This document shows positions 1-5,738 of a DNA stretch of 6,529 bases, piece after piece. This DNA comes from Lachnospiraceae bacterium (lineage in GTDB: Bacteria > Bacillota > Clostridia > Lachnospirales > Lachnospiraceae), in NCBI GenBank assembly GCA_017437205.1, contig JAFSBP010000360.1:1-6529 (forward strand), read 5' to 3'. The position numbers and the translations under genes are program-made. The notes below the pieces were generated by a model. It saw nothing but the letters and a program-made list of their open reading frames with translations. It made no database searches and was not told the DNA's origin. Every line of letters starts with the position of its first letter. Position 1 is the first letter of the stretch.

Positions 1-1219
1 CGTGGGAAACGGTCATCGCACCTGCACCGATCGCCATAACGGTCAGAGCGGAAAGTACAGGAGTGTCCAGTCCCAGAACGCCCATCAGCGGTGCAAGGAT
101 ACCGGCAGTCGTGGTCAGTGCAACGGTGGAAGATCCCTGTGCACTCTTAAGGATTGCTGCGAGGATGAAGGGGAAGAAAATACCGATGCCCTTCAGCACT
201 TCTGCGTTTGCCTTAATATAGTTCACCATATCGGTGGAGGAAATCACCTTTCCGAGAACGCCGCCTGCTGCGGTTACGAACAGGATCGGTCCAACTGTCT
301 TCAAGGTGTCATTGGTAATATTGTAAAATTCTCCCATCTTCTTTGCGCCTGCCAGCTGAGCGATCGCAAAGAGGGTACCAACGGTCAGCGCGATCACGGG
401 CTTTCCGAAGAAGGTACACAGATCGGATGCAATGCCGGTCCAGCCTGCCATGGAGGAAACGGAACCGAGACCCATCATAATAATCGGAACAATAATGGGT
501 GCCAGAGCGTTCAGACCGCTGGGAAGCTTTCCATACTCGGCAACCAATTCCTCGTAAGTCTTAACCACTTCATCACTGGAAACCTGCTCATCCGCACTCT
601 TTACCTTCTTGCCAATGAACTTTGCAAAGATCACACCTGCGATCAGAGGACAGATGGATGCCAAAAGACCGATACCCATCACCATCAGCAGGCTCTCGCC
701 GATACCCAGCGTCTGTGCGGCCGCGATCGGACCGGGTGTCGGGGGAATAAATACGTGGGAGATGTACAGACCTGCAGACAGTGCGATGGTCATCGCAACG
801 CTGGAGGTTCCGGTACGCTTAACCAGAGCCTTACGGATAGGGTTCAGGATAACGAAACCGCTGTCACAGAACACAGGGATGGATACGACCCAGCCCATCA
901 GCTCCATCGCAAGTTCGGGATTCTTCTTGCCAACGAGCTTAATCACGATGTCAGCCAGTTTCAGCGCAGCACCGGTCATCTCAAGGATGGATCCGATCAG
1001 TGCTCCTAAAATAATTACGATACCGATGGAACTGAATGTTCCGGAGAAGCCTGCTCCGATGATATCAGCAATACCGGTGATCGGGAGTCCTGCGATCAGG
1101 GCGAGAATCAGGGAAATGCCCATGATTGCCAGGAAGGGGTGCAGTTTGAACTTGGAGATCGCCACAATCATGACAACGATCGCCACTACAAACGCGATAA
1201 TGAGGGGTAAACCAGTCAT
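1..1219 (-). CDS. gntP: GntP-family gluconate/organic acid permease, C-terminus cut by window edge
   Basis: This is an inner-membrane transporter of the GntP family, whose characterised members are proton symporters for gluconate and related sugar acids. The first 406 residues are present; family members are about 440-450 long, so the last 40 or so lie beyond base 1. The protein is hydrophobic throughout. It carries family hallmarks: SIPVFCDSGFVIL at about residues 113-125, PPTPGP at 159-164, a charged cytoplasmic-type stretch at about 204-232, and KSAQGSSTVAL at about 358-368. The visible end reads GAMTVSH, where the family commonly continues with an Asn-Asp pair. The ATG at 1219 is preceded by GGAGGT (1233-1228) with an 8-base gap, which fixes the start. 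It has its own promoter, separate from the proline genes upstream. The substrate cannot be settled from sequence; gluconate, glycerate or another hydroxy acid are all possible, and the missing downstream neighbour might tell. Confidence 0.93.
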   Translation of the reverse strand, partial: MTGLPLIIAFVVAIVVMIVAISKFKLHPFLAIMGISLILALIAGLPITGIADIIGAGFSGTFSSIGIVIILGALIGSILEMTGAALKLADIVIKLVGKKNPELAMELMGWVVSIPVFCDSGFVILNPIRKALVKRTGTSSVAMTIALSAGLYISHVFIPPTPGPIAAAQTLGIGESLLMVMGIGLLASICPLIAGVIFAKFIGKKVKSADEQVSSDEVVKTYEELVAEYGKLPSGLNALAPIIVPIIMMGLGSVSSMAGWTGIASDLCTFFGKPVIALTVGTLFAIAQLAGAKKMGEFYNITNDTLKTVGPILFVTAAGGVLGKVISSTDMVNYIKANAEVLKGIGIFFPFILAAILKSAQGSSTVALTTTAGILAPLMGVLGLDTPVLSALTVMAIGAGAMTVSH

Positions 1220-1227
1220 AAAAATAT

Positions 1228-1233
1228 ACCTCC
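1228..1233 (-). promoter_or_regulatory. Shine-Dalgarno site of the gntP-family gene, inside an inverted-repeat arm
   Basis: GGAGGT on the minus strand lies 8 bases before the ATG at 1219. The whole site falls within the right arm (1223-1238) of a long inverted repeat, so it would be unavailable to ribosomes in any transcript that also contains the left arm (1300-1316). Confidence 0.85.
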
Positions 1234-1245
1234 GTTTCTTTTTTG

Positions 1246-1281
1246 AGCAGACTGTCCAATTTTGTTCGTTCACTGTCTGCT
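1246..1281 (-). promoter_or_regulatory. Stem-loop or operator-like palindrome at the 5' end of the gntP leader
   Basis: On the minus strand AGCAGACAGT (1281-1272) faces ACAGTCTGCT (1255-1246), pairing in 9 of 10 positions with one A-A mismatch, around a 16-base spacer. It begins about 3 bases after the predicted transcription start, so it could be a 5'-terminal stabilising stem-loop in RNA. It could also be a repressor operator in DNA just downstream of the start. I recognise no specific regulator motif. Confidence 0.55.
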
Positions 1282-1290
1282 TTTGTAATA

Positions 1291-1319
1291 ATTATACATG
1301 AAACCGGAGGTATATTCAA
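1291..1319 (-). promoter_or_regulatory. Sigma-A type promoter for the gntP-family gene
   Basis: On the minus strand a -35 box TTGAAT (1319-1314) and a perfect -10 box TATAAT (1296-1291) are separated by exactly 17 bases. Transcription should begin near base 1284, giving a leader of about 65 bases. The spacer itself contains the sequence complementary to the gntP ribosome binding site (see the inverted repeat). The start point is inferred from spacing, not measured. Confidence 0.8.
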
Positions 1320-1333
1320 CTATTTTTTTCAAT

Positions 1334-1558
1334 TTATGACAACTGTTTCAGTTCCTTAAACAACTCCATATCTTCCGCTGTCACGCGAAGATTCGTCTCT
1401 ATCTTTTCACCACTCGGGGTAGTGATACTCATGGCAAGGATGGTTCCCTCCTGAATACCTCTCTGCTGCGCAGCTTGGAGAAATTTCGGAAACTTGGGAT
1501 GATTCGCCGTGAATTTGTCCCAGAGACCTTTCATCTTAAATAAACTTGCAGGATTCAT
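1334..1558 (-). CDS. Small protein of unknown function (74 aa) at the end of the proline operon
   Basis: I do not recognise a named domain. The product is a soluble, mixed-charge protein with no signal peptide, membrane segment or cysteine. It has an N-terminal part rich in aromatic and basic residues (KMKGLWDKFTANHPKFPKFL), a central beta-like segment containing TTPSGEKIETNLRVT, and a C-terminal helix ending FKELKQLS. I recall similar short hypothetical proteins in Clostridia, but this is not checked. The ATG at 1558 is preferred because AAGGAG (1574-1569) lies 10 bases upstream. The in-frame ATG at 1567 would add three residues but leaves only 1 base to that site. It follows proC after about 80 bases with no promoter or terminator visible between, so co-transcription with proBAC is likely. 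Any role in proline metabolism is unknown. Confidence 0.75.
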   Translation of the reverse strand: MNPASLFKMKGLWDKFTANHPKFPKFLQAAQQRGIQEGTILAMSITTPSGEKIETNLRVTAEDMELFKELKQLS

Positions 1559-1568
1559 ACTATTCATT

Positions 1569-1574
1569 CTCCTT
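1569..1574 (-). promoter_or_regulatory. Shine-Dalgarno site deciding the start of the 74-aa gene
   Basis: AAGGAG on the minus strand sits 10 bases from the ATG at 1558 but only 1 base from the upstream in-frame ATG at 1567. The spacing therefore argues for the shorter product. Confidence 0.65.
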
Positions 1575-1597
1575 CTCTGATTTCAACCGGGAGGCTG

Positions 1598-1620
1598 CAA
1601 CACCGTCATTACGGTGATTG
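1598..1620 (-). other. Short hairpin between proC and the 74-aa gene
   Basis: The minus strand reads CAA-T-CACCGT, loop AATG, then ACGGTG-TTG: six perfect pairs, a bulged T and three more pairs. No T run follows, so it is not a standard intrinsic terminator. It may limit 3' decay or act as a processing or partial-pause site between proC and the small gene. Confidence 0.45.
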
Positions 1621-1638
1621 AGTACAATTTTCGCCGCC

Positions 1639-2442
1639 TTAATTTCCCAACTCCTTAGTCTTCTCATATGCCTCAACAACAGCATTTATGCACGCCGACC
1701 TGAATCCGCAGTCTTCCAGCGCCTTCACGCCCACAATCGTGCTTCCGCCGGGGCTGCACACCATATCCTTCAGTTCACCCGGATGTTTTCCGGTCTCCAG
1801 CACCATCTTCGCTGCTCCAAGCATGGTCTGCGCCGCATACTCCAGCGCCTTCGCCCGGGGAAGACCGCAGAGCACGCCGCCATCCGCCAGCGCCTCAATC
1901 ATCAGATACATAAACGCAGGACCGCAGCCGCTGATGGCACAGCCCGCGTCGATCAGCTTTTCGTCCAGTCGGTCAAGCCGTCCCGCACATTTCATCGCCT
2001 CGGTAAACTGCGCCAAATCATCTTCAGTCACCAGTTCATTGGCCGTGTAGAGAATCATTCCCTCGCCCACCGCCGCAGGTGTATTGGGCATAATGCGGAT
2101 GATAGGGTAATTTCCCCCTGCCATCTCACTGATTTTTTTCATCTTAACTCCGGCCGCCATCGTCACCAACACAAAGCGGTCCGTTCTCGCCTTCAATACC
2201 GGAGCGATTCCAGCCAGCACGCCCGCCATCATCTGTGGCTTCACGCCCAGATAAATAAACTGCGCTTCTGCAGCCAGCCTCTGATTGTCCGCCGCCTGTG
2301 CGCCCAGATCTGCCGCCAGTTCCTTCGCCTTGTCCATAAAATAATCTGCCAGCAGCATCCGCTCTCCGCCGATGGACTTCGCCACCGCCTTTGCCAACGC
2401 TCCGCCCATATTTCCGGTTCCGATAAATCCAAATTTGTTCAT
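1639..2442 (-). CDS. proC: Pyrroline-5-carboxylate reductase
   Basis: This cytoplasmic enzyme reduces 1-pyrroline-5-carboxylate to L-proline with NAD(P)H, the last step of proline synthesis. The 267-residue product matches the usual length (the E. coli enzyme is 269). It opens with the dinucleotide-binding Rossmann motif FIGTGNMGGAL (about residues 6-16). It also has VKPQ at 67-70, MPNTPA at 118-123, SGCGPAF at 171-177, and the C-terminal family signature SPGGSTIVGVKALE at about 230-243. The ATG at 2442 is chosen because GAGG (2455-2452) lies 9 bases upstream; an in-frame TTG at 2457 would overlap that site and adds residues before the Rossmann strand. It is the third gene of proBAC, 90 bases after proA. 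All key motifs are intact, so it should be functional. Confidence 0.97.
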   Translation of the reverse strand: MNKFGFIGTGNMGGALAKAVAKSIGGERMLLADYFMDKAKELAADLGAQAADNQRLAAEAQFIYLGVKPQMMAGVLAGIAPVLKARTDRFVLVTMAAGVKMKKISEMAGGNYPIIRIMPNTPAAVGEGMILYTANELVTEDDLAQFTEAMKCAGRLDRLDEKLIDAGCAISGCGPAFMYLMIEALADGGVLCGLPRAKALEYAAQTMLGAAKMVLETGKHPGELKDMVCSPGGSTIVGVKALEDCGFRSACINAVVEAYEKTKELGN

Positions 2443-2532
2443 GCCGTTTGTCCTCAAATTCTATCTTTTTGTGCTGCGCGCCCAGATCTGCACTTTATGC
2501 GTTACAGTCTCTGCGCACTTTAGCTGACTGAC
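2443..2532 (-). other. proA-proC spacer with small repeats
   Basis: This 90-base gap is the longest inside the proline operon. It holds two direct copies of GCACTTTA (plus strand 2490-2497 and 2515-2522). It also holds a 14-base copy of GCGCCCAGATCTGC (2478-2491) that occurs again inside proC (2300-2313). I see no promoter, T-tailed hairpin or small gene. The proC Shine-Dalgarno site is at its end (2455-2452). Confidence 0.5.
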
Positions 2533-3789
2533 TTAGCGCACCTGTCCGTCGCCCTCAATAATGTACTTATAAACTGTCAGTTCCTCCAGTCCCATCGGTC
2601 CTCTCGCATGAAGCCGCTGGGTGGAGATGCCCATCTCACAGCCTAAGCCAAACTCACCGCCGTCGGTAAAACGGGTGGACGCATTCACATAGACTGCGGC
2701 ACTGTCCACCGTGGTGGTAAATAACTTCGCATGAGCCTCCGTCCGCGTGATGATCGCCTCGCTGTGTCCGGTGGAATGAGTATTGATATGGTCAATGGCC
2801 GCCTCACAGCTGTCCACCACCTTCACTGCCAGACAATAATCCAAAAATTCCGTGTCAAAATCCTGCTCGCCGGCGGGCGTTCCCTGGGTGATCTTCGCCG
2901 CCTCAGTGCACAACCGCAGTTCCACCGGAACCTTTCCCTCAGCAGTTCGCTTATCCACCAAAAGTTCTTTCATCCTCGGCAGAAACTCCCCTGCCACGGA
3001 TTTATGCACCAGACAAACCTCAGCCGCATTGCACACGGAAGGCCGGCTGGTCTTTGCATTCTCAATGATATTCAGCGCCATCTCAATGTCAGCGCTCTCG
3101 TCCACGTAAACGTGACAGATACCTGTTCCCGTCTCAATGCAGGGAACCTTCGCCTGCTCCACACAGGCGCGGATCAGGCCCGCTCCTCCTCTGGGAATGA
3201 GCAGATCCACCAGTCCCACCGCCGTCATCAACTCCGTTGCAGAGGCACGACTGGTATCCTGCACCAGATTGATGAGATTCTCCGGCAGACCAACCTTTTT
3301 CAGACCGGCACGAAGGGCAGTTACAATCGCATTCGCACTGCGGAACGCCTCCTTGCCGCTGCGCAGCACACAGACGTTTCCACTCTTTAAGGTGAGCGCT
3401 GCCGCATCGGAGGTCACATTCGGTCTGCTCTCATAGATGATCGCCACCACGCCCACAGGGACCGCCGTCCTGCGGATCACCAGACCGTTAGGGCGCTTCT
3501 CCTCCCGCAGAACCCTGCCCACCGGGTCAGGCAGGTCGATCACCTGACGAATGCCGTCCGCCATCCCCTCAATCCGGGCTGCGTTCAGCATGAGTCTGTC
3601 CAGCATCACCGGGGAGATTGTTCCCTTTGCTGCCTCCATATCCAAAGCGTTCGCCGCCAAAATATCTTCCGTATGTTCTACCAAGCTGTCTGCCATCGCC
3701 GCCAGTGCCTTATTTTTGCACTCCGTGGTAAGCCCTGCCAGACAAGCCTTCGCTTTTTTCGCTTCCGTTAAAATCTCTCTCGTCGTCAT
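2533..3789 (-). CDS. proA: Glutamate-5-semialdehyde dehydrogenase (gamma-glutamyl phosphate reductase)
   Basis: ProA reduces gamma-glutamyl phosphate to glutamate-5-semialdehyde with NADPH; the product cyclises spontaneously to the ProC substrate. It belongs to the aldehyde dehydrogenase superfamily, and the 418 residues equal the usual ProA length. Family blocks are easy to see: VPVGVVAIIYESRPNVTSDAA at about 110-130, LKSGNVCVLRSGKEA at about 134-148, and LIPRGGAGLI at about 197-206. ETGTGICHVYVD follows at 219-230, and the active-site segment RPSVCNA holds the presumed catalytic Cys253. The late block FTDGGEFGLGCEMGISTQRLHARGPMGLEELT runs at about 374-405. The ATG at 3789 has AGGAGG (3801-3796) with a 6-base gap. 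It follows proB by 59 bases in the same orientation. ProA usually forms a functional complex with ProB that channels the labile phosphate intermediate. Confidence 0.98.
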   Translation of the reverse strand: MTTREILTEAKKAKACLAGLTTECKNKALAAMADSLVEHTEDILAANALDMEAAKGTISPVMLDRLMLNAARIEGMADGIRQVIDLPDPVGRVLREEKRPNGLVIRRTAVPVGVVAIIYESRPNVTSDAAALTLKSGNVCVLRSGKEAFRSANAIVTALRAGLKKVGLPENLINLVQDTSRASATELMTAVGLVDLLIPRGGAGLIRACVEQAKVPCIETGTGICHVYVDESADIEMALNIIENAKTSRPSVCNAAEVCLVHKSVAGEFLPRMKELLVDKRTAEGKVPVELRLCTEAAKITQGTPAGEQDFDTEFLDYCLAVKVVDSCEAAIDHINTHSTGHSEAIITRTEAHAKLFTTTVDSAAVYVNASTRFTDGGEFGLGCEMGISTQRLHARGPMGLEELTVYKYIIEGDGQVR

Positions 3790-3848
3790 CTGCTGCCTCC
3801 TGATGTCGCTTTTTTAGAACTTTGTACTGCCCTAACTACTGTTTACCC

Positions 3849-4619
3849 TCAACCTCGCTTACCGGTGAAGAGTGTCCCCACGCTTTTTCCGTCCAGCACA
3901 TCATATAACTCGTAAGGTCTGCTTCCGTTCATGATCCGCATGGAGATTCCCCGCTCAGTCGTCATCTGTGCCGCGCGAAGCTTCGTCGCCATACCGCCGG
4001 TGCCGAGATTCGACCCTGCGCCGCCGCCCAGGGCAATGATCTCCGGTGTTAATTTCTCCACCACCTCGATCAGTTTCGCGTCCGCGTCCCTATGAGGATC
4101 AGCAGTATACAAACCGTCAATATCGCTGAGCAACACCAAAAGGTCTGCATTTACACAGACTGACACGATCGCTGCCAGCGTGTCATTGTCTCCGATTTCA
4201 ATCTCCTGTGTCGCCACCGTGTCATTTTCGTTGACGATGGGCAGTGCGCCCAGCTCCAACAGGCGGAACAAGGTATTCTGGAAATTGGTCCGGCGTTTCT
4301 CATCGTCGATATCCTCGCCGGTGATCAGAAGCTGCGCCGCCGTGTGGTTGTACTCACTGAATTCCTTATCGTAAATATACATCAGCTCGCACTGGCCGAC
4401 AGAGGCCGCCGCCTGCTTCGTGGGCATATCCGCGCCCTTTCTGGACAGTCCCAGCTTCCCCATTCCCATGCCGATGGCACCGGAGGAAACCAAGATCACT
4501 TCATTTCCCGCATTCTTTATGTCACTTAACACCTTGCAAAGCTCCTCCACCCGGCGGATGTTCAATTGGCCGGTGGCGTGCGCAAGTGTAGATGTTCCTA
4601 CTTTTACAACGATTCTCAT
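3849..4619 (-). CDS. proB: Glutamate 5-kinase, short form without PUA domain
   Basis: ProB phosphorylates L-glutamate with ATP to gamma-glutamyl phosphate, the first and normally proline-inhibited step of the pathway. At 256 residues it consists of the amino acid kinase domain only; the E. coli enzyme (367) has a further C-terminal PUA domain that is absent here. Visible motifs are VKVGTS at 5-10, VSSGAIGMGMGKLG at 44-57, NENDTV at 130-135, GDNDTLAA at 143-150, LSDIDGLYT at 164-172 and GTGGMATK at 206-213. PUA-less glutamate kinases are known in other bacteria, and the reading frame ends cleanly with TGA, so this is not a truncation. The ATG at 4619 has AAAGGAG (4633-4627) with a 7-base gap. 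A GTG at 4679 would add 20 unmatched residues and lacks a convincing binding site. Confidence 0.97.
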   Translation of the reverse strand: MRIVVKVGTSTLAHATGQLNIRRVEELCKVLSDIKNAGNEVILVSSGAIGMGMGKLGLSRKGADMPTKQAAASVGQCELMYIYDKEFSEYNHTAAQLLITGEDIDDEKRRTNFQNTLFRLLELGALPIVNENDTVATQEIEIGDNDTLAAIVSVCVNADLLVLLSDIDGLYTADPHRDADAKLIEVVEKLTPEIIALGGGAGSNLGTGGMATKLRAAQMTTERGISMRIMNGSRPYELYDVLDGKSVGTLFTGKRG

Positions 4620-4672
4620 GTGTGTTCTCCTTTGGTGTCGGTACGCAGCAGAGCAATCCATGTCTCTCGCAT
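4616..4672 (-). CDS. Possible 18-aa leader peptide overlapping the proB start
   Basis: A short frame, MRETWIALLRTDTKGEHT, starts with ATG at 4672 in the proB leader. It ends in a TGA that shares ATGA with the proB start, an arrangement typical of translational coupling. It has no proline codons, so it is not a classical proline attenuator peptide. The region before it (AAAGAGTGGGTA) is only a weak ribosome binding site, and proB has its own good site. It may be chance. Confidence 0.25.
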   Translation of the reverse strand: MRETWIALLRTDTKGEHT

Positions 4673-4682
4673 TACCCACTCT

Positions 4683-4710
4683 TTATCAATTTGACGCTTT
4701 AATTTGATAA
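4683..4710 (-). promoter_or_regulatory. Stem-loop at the 5' end of the proB leader
   Basis: On the minus strand TTATCAA (4710-4704) pairs perfectly with TTGATAA (4689-4683), and two more pairs are possible after one mismatch. It begins about 3 bases after the predicted transcription start. With TGATAG (4724-4719) at the -10 box, the region holds three related TGATAA/TTATCA units. They could instead be binding sites for an unknown regulator. No T-box motif was seen in this leader. Confidence 0.5.
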
Positions 4711-4719
4711 TATTTTACT

Positions 4720-4748
4720 ATCATATCACACTTTGCGGGATTTGGCAT
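4720..4748 (-). promoter_or_regulatory. Extended -10 promoter for the proBAC operon
   Basis: The minus strand carries TGA-TATGAT (-10 box 4725-4720 with the TGn extension 4728-4726) and a weak -35 ATGCCA (4748-4743; 4 of 6 matches to TTGACA) at 17-base spacing. Transcription is predicted near 4713, giving a leader of about 94 bases before proB. AT-rich sequence lies just upstream of the -35. The start site is inferred. Confidence 0.7.
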
Positions 4749-4783
4749 CTGTTTTTTATAAAATTTTCTCACCCCTCCAGATG
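4746..4783. repeat. CATCTG/CAGATG inverted repeat at the hydrolase end and proB -35
   Basis: CATCTG (4746-4751) and CAGATG (4778-4783) are perfect inverted copies separated by 26 AT-rich bases. One arm lies in the last codons of the hydrolase gene, and the other overlaps the proB -35 box. No T tail follows on the minus strand, so it is a poor terminator. It may be chance. Confidence 0.3.
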
Positions 4784-5725
4784 TGCGAATATCTTCTCCC
4801 ACACCCGCTCATCCTGCTCTGTCATCTTATCCCACTCAAACGCCGCCACAAACTGTTTCTTATCTGCTTCCGTGACATTCTTTTTCTTTGCGAACTTGGC
4901 TCTTGCTCCGCCAAATTCCCCTAAAAGCACCACTGCCTCCTCGGTGTAGTTGGGGTTATGCCCCTTCTTATTTTCCAGGATAAAGCGAATGTTTTCCTTT
5001 CCTTCCAGCCCCGCTTTAAGCAGGTCGTAGTGGCTCTTTTTGCACATCTGATCATCCTCGGAGTAAATCAGCAGTGCTTTCGTCTTTGCATTCGCCAGAG
5101 ATTCCACAGCATTAAACTGTGCAAACCGGGGATTCGAGGTCTTTTCCAGTTCAAGGACAGGATTCCGAAAGCCCTTCATGATGCCGGAGAAGAAAGTTTT
5201 GATCATTTCCTCCACCGAGACAAACCCGCACATGGCAACGATGTGGGTAATTTCGGGGTGAAGTGCGGAGATATTCATTGTGGAAAATGCTCCCCAGCTA
5301 TGTCCCATCACAGAAATATCTAAGCCTGCAAACTGCTCGTCTGATTTGATGGTGGTAATGCAGTCATTCAAATCACAGAGAGACTGTGCCAGTCCGTTGG
5401 GCGTCTCCCCACCGGATTCCATGCATCCGGTGTGATCGTAAGCGAACACCCGGTAGCCTCGTCTGCACAGCAGTTCGATCTCCTTCATATAGGCGCGGTG
5501 CCCGCCGCCGAAGCCGTGATCGAACACCACCAGCCTGCTAGGGATCGGATCATCGTACCTGTACAGATAACCCTGCAAAGTATGTCCCGCGCTCGCCTTA
5601 AAGGCATAGGCTTCCGCTTTCAAACCGGGAAAATCTGCCGGTGAAAAGTAAAATACCGTCTCTGTATCGTCACAGCGCTTATACATCATTCCCTTGTACA
5701 TATTTACGATTTGTTTCTCAAACAT
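4769..5725 (-). CDS. Alpha/beta hydrolase of unknown substrate
   Basis: This 318-residue protein has the alpha/beta hydrolase fold. The oxyanion-hole region is FDHGFGGG at about 68-75, and the nucleophile elbow is GHSWGA with Ser143. The likely acid is Asp224 or Asp225 in YSEDD, and the likely catalytic base is His256 in KGHNP. The region between strand 6 and the acid (about 168-212) would form a cap. About 45 charged residues after the last alpha/beta elements form a helical tail. No signal peptide or membrane segment is seen, so it should be cytoplasmic. An esterase, lipase or peptidase activity cannot be chosen from sequence. The ATG at 5725 has GGAGG (5738-5734) with an 8-base gap. It follows the AlkD-like gene by 13 bases, so the two are almost certainly co-transcribed. 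The proline operon downstream has its own promoter. Confidence 0.9.
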   Translation of the reverse strand: MFEKQIVNMYKGMMYKRCDDTETVFYFSPADFPGLKAEAYAFKASAGHTLQGYLYRYDDPIPSRLVVFDHGFGGGHRAYMKEIELLCRRGYRVFAYDHTGCMESGGETPNGLAQSLCDLNDCITTIKSDEQFAGLDISVMGHSWGAFSTMNISALHPEITHIVAMCGFVSVEEMIKTFFSGIMKGFRNPVLELEKTSNPRFAQFNAVESLANAKTKALLIYSEDDQMCKKSHYDLLKAGLEGKENIRFILENKKGHNPNYTEEAVVLLGEFGGARAKFAKKKNVTEADKKQFVAAFEWDKMTEQDERVWEKIFAHLEG

Positions 5726-5738
5726 CTCTTTTTCCTCC

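Larger units (their letters stand above)
1223..1316 (-). repeat. Long inverted repeat spanning the gntP promoter spacer and Shine-Dalgarno site
   Basis: On the minus strand, AATATACCTCCGGTTTC (1316-1300) is complementary to GAAACGGAGGTATATT (1238-1223). The match is 12 pairs, one bulged G, then 4 pairs; a further G-U pair (1317 with 1222) is possible. The 61-base loop holds the -10 box, the predicted start point and a smaller stem-loop. The right arm covers the gntP Shine-Dalgarno site and is followed by a short T run just before the ATG. Only read-through RNA from upstream would contain both arms. Confidence 0.85.

Noticed and set aside
2..1009. A long plus-strand open frame of 335 codons opposite gntP
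   Set aside because: It is composed of low-plausibility sequence rich in Cys, His, Gln and Arg with no domain or ribosome site. It lies antisense to a clear transporter frame. It is a shadow.
1065..1319. Minus-strand 84-codon frame overlapping the gntP start and promoter
   Set aside because: It runs out of frame through the gntP start, across the promoter and the inverted repeat. No ribosome site or domain supports it.
1618..2523. Plus-strand open frame of 301 codons opposite proC
   Set aside because: Arg/His/Cys-rich shadow of proC; no Shine-Dalgarno site or recognisable family.
2731..3390. Plus-strand open frame of 219 codons opposite proA
   Set aside because: Antisense to the well-conserved proA coding region and without any family features.
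4620..4719. T-box riboswitch before proB
   Set aside because: The leader is too short (about 94 bases), and no T-box core (TGGNACC-like) or terminator hairpin with a T tail is present.
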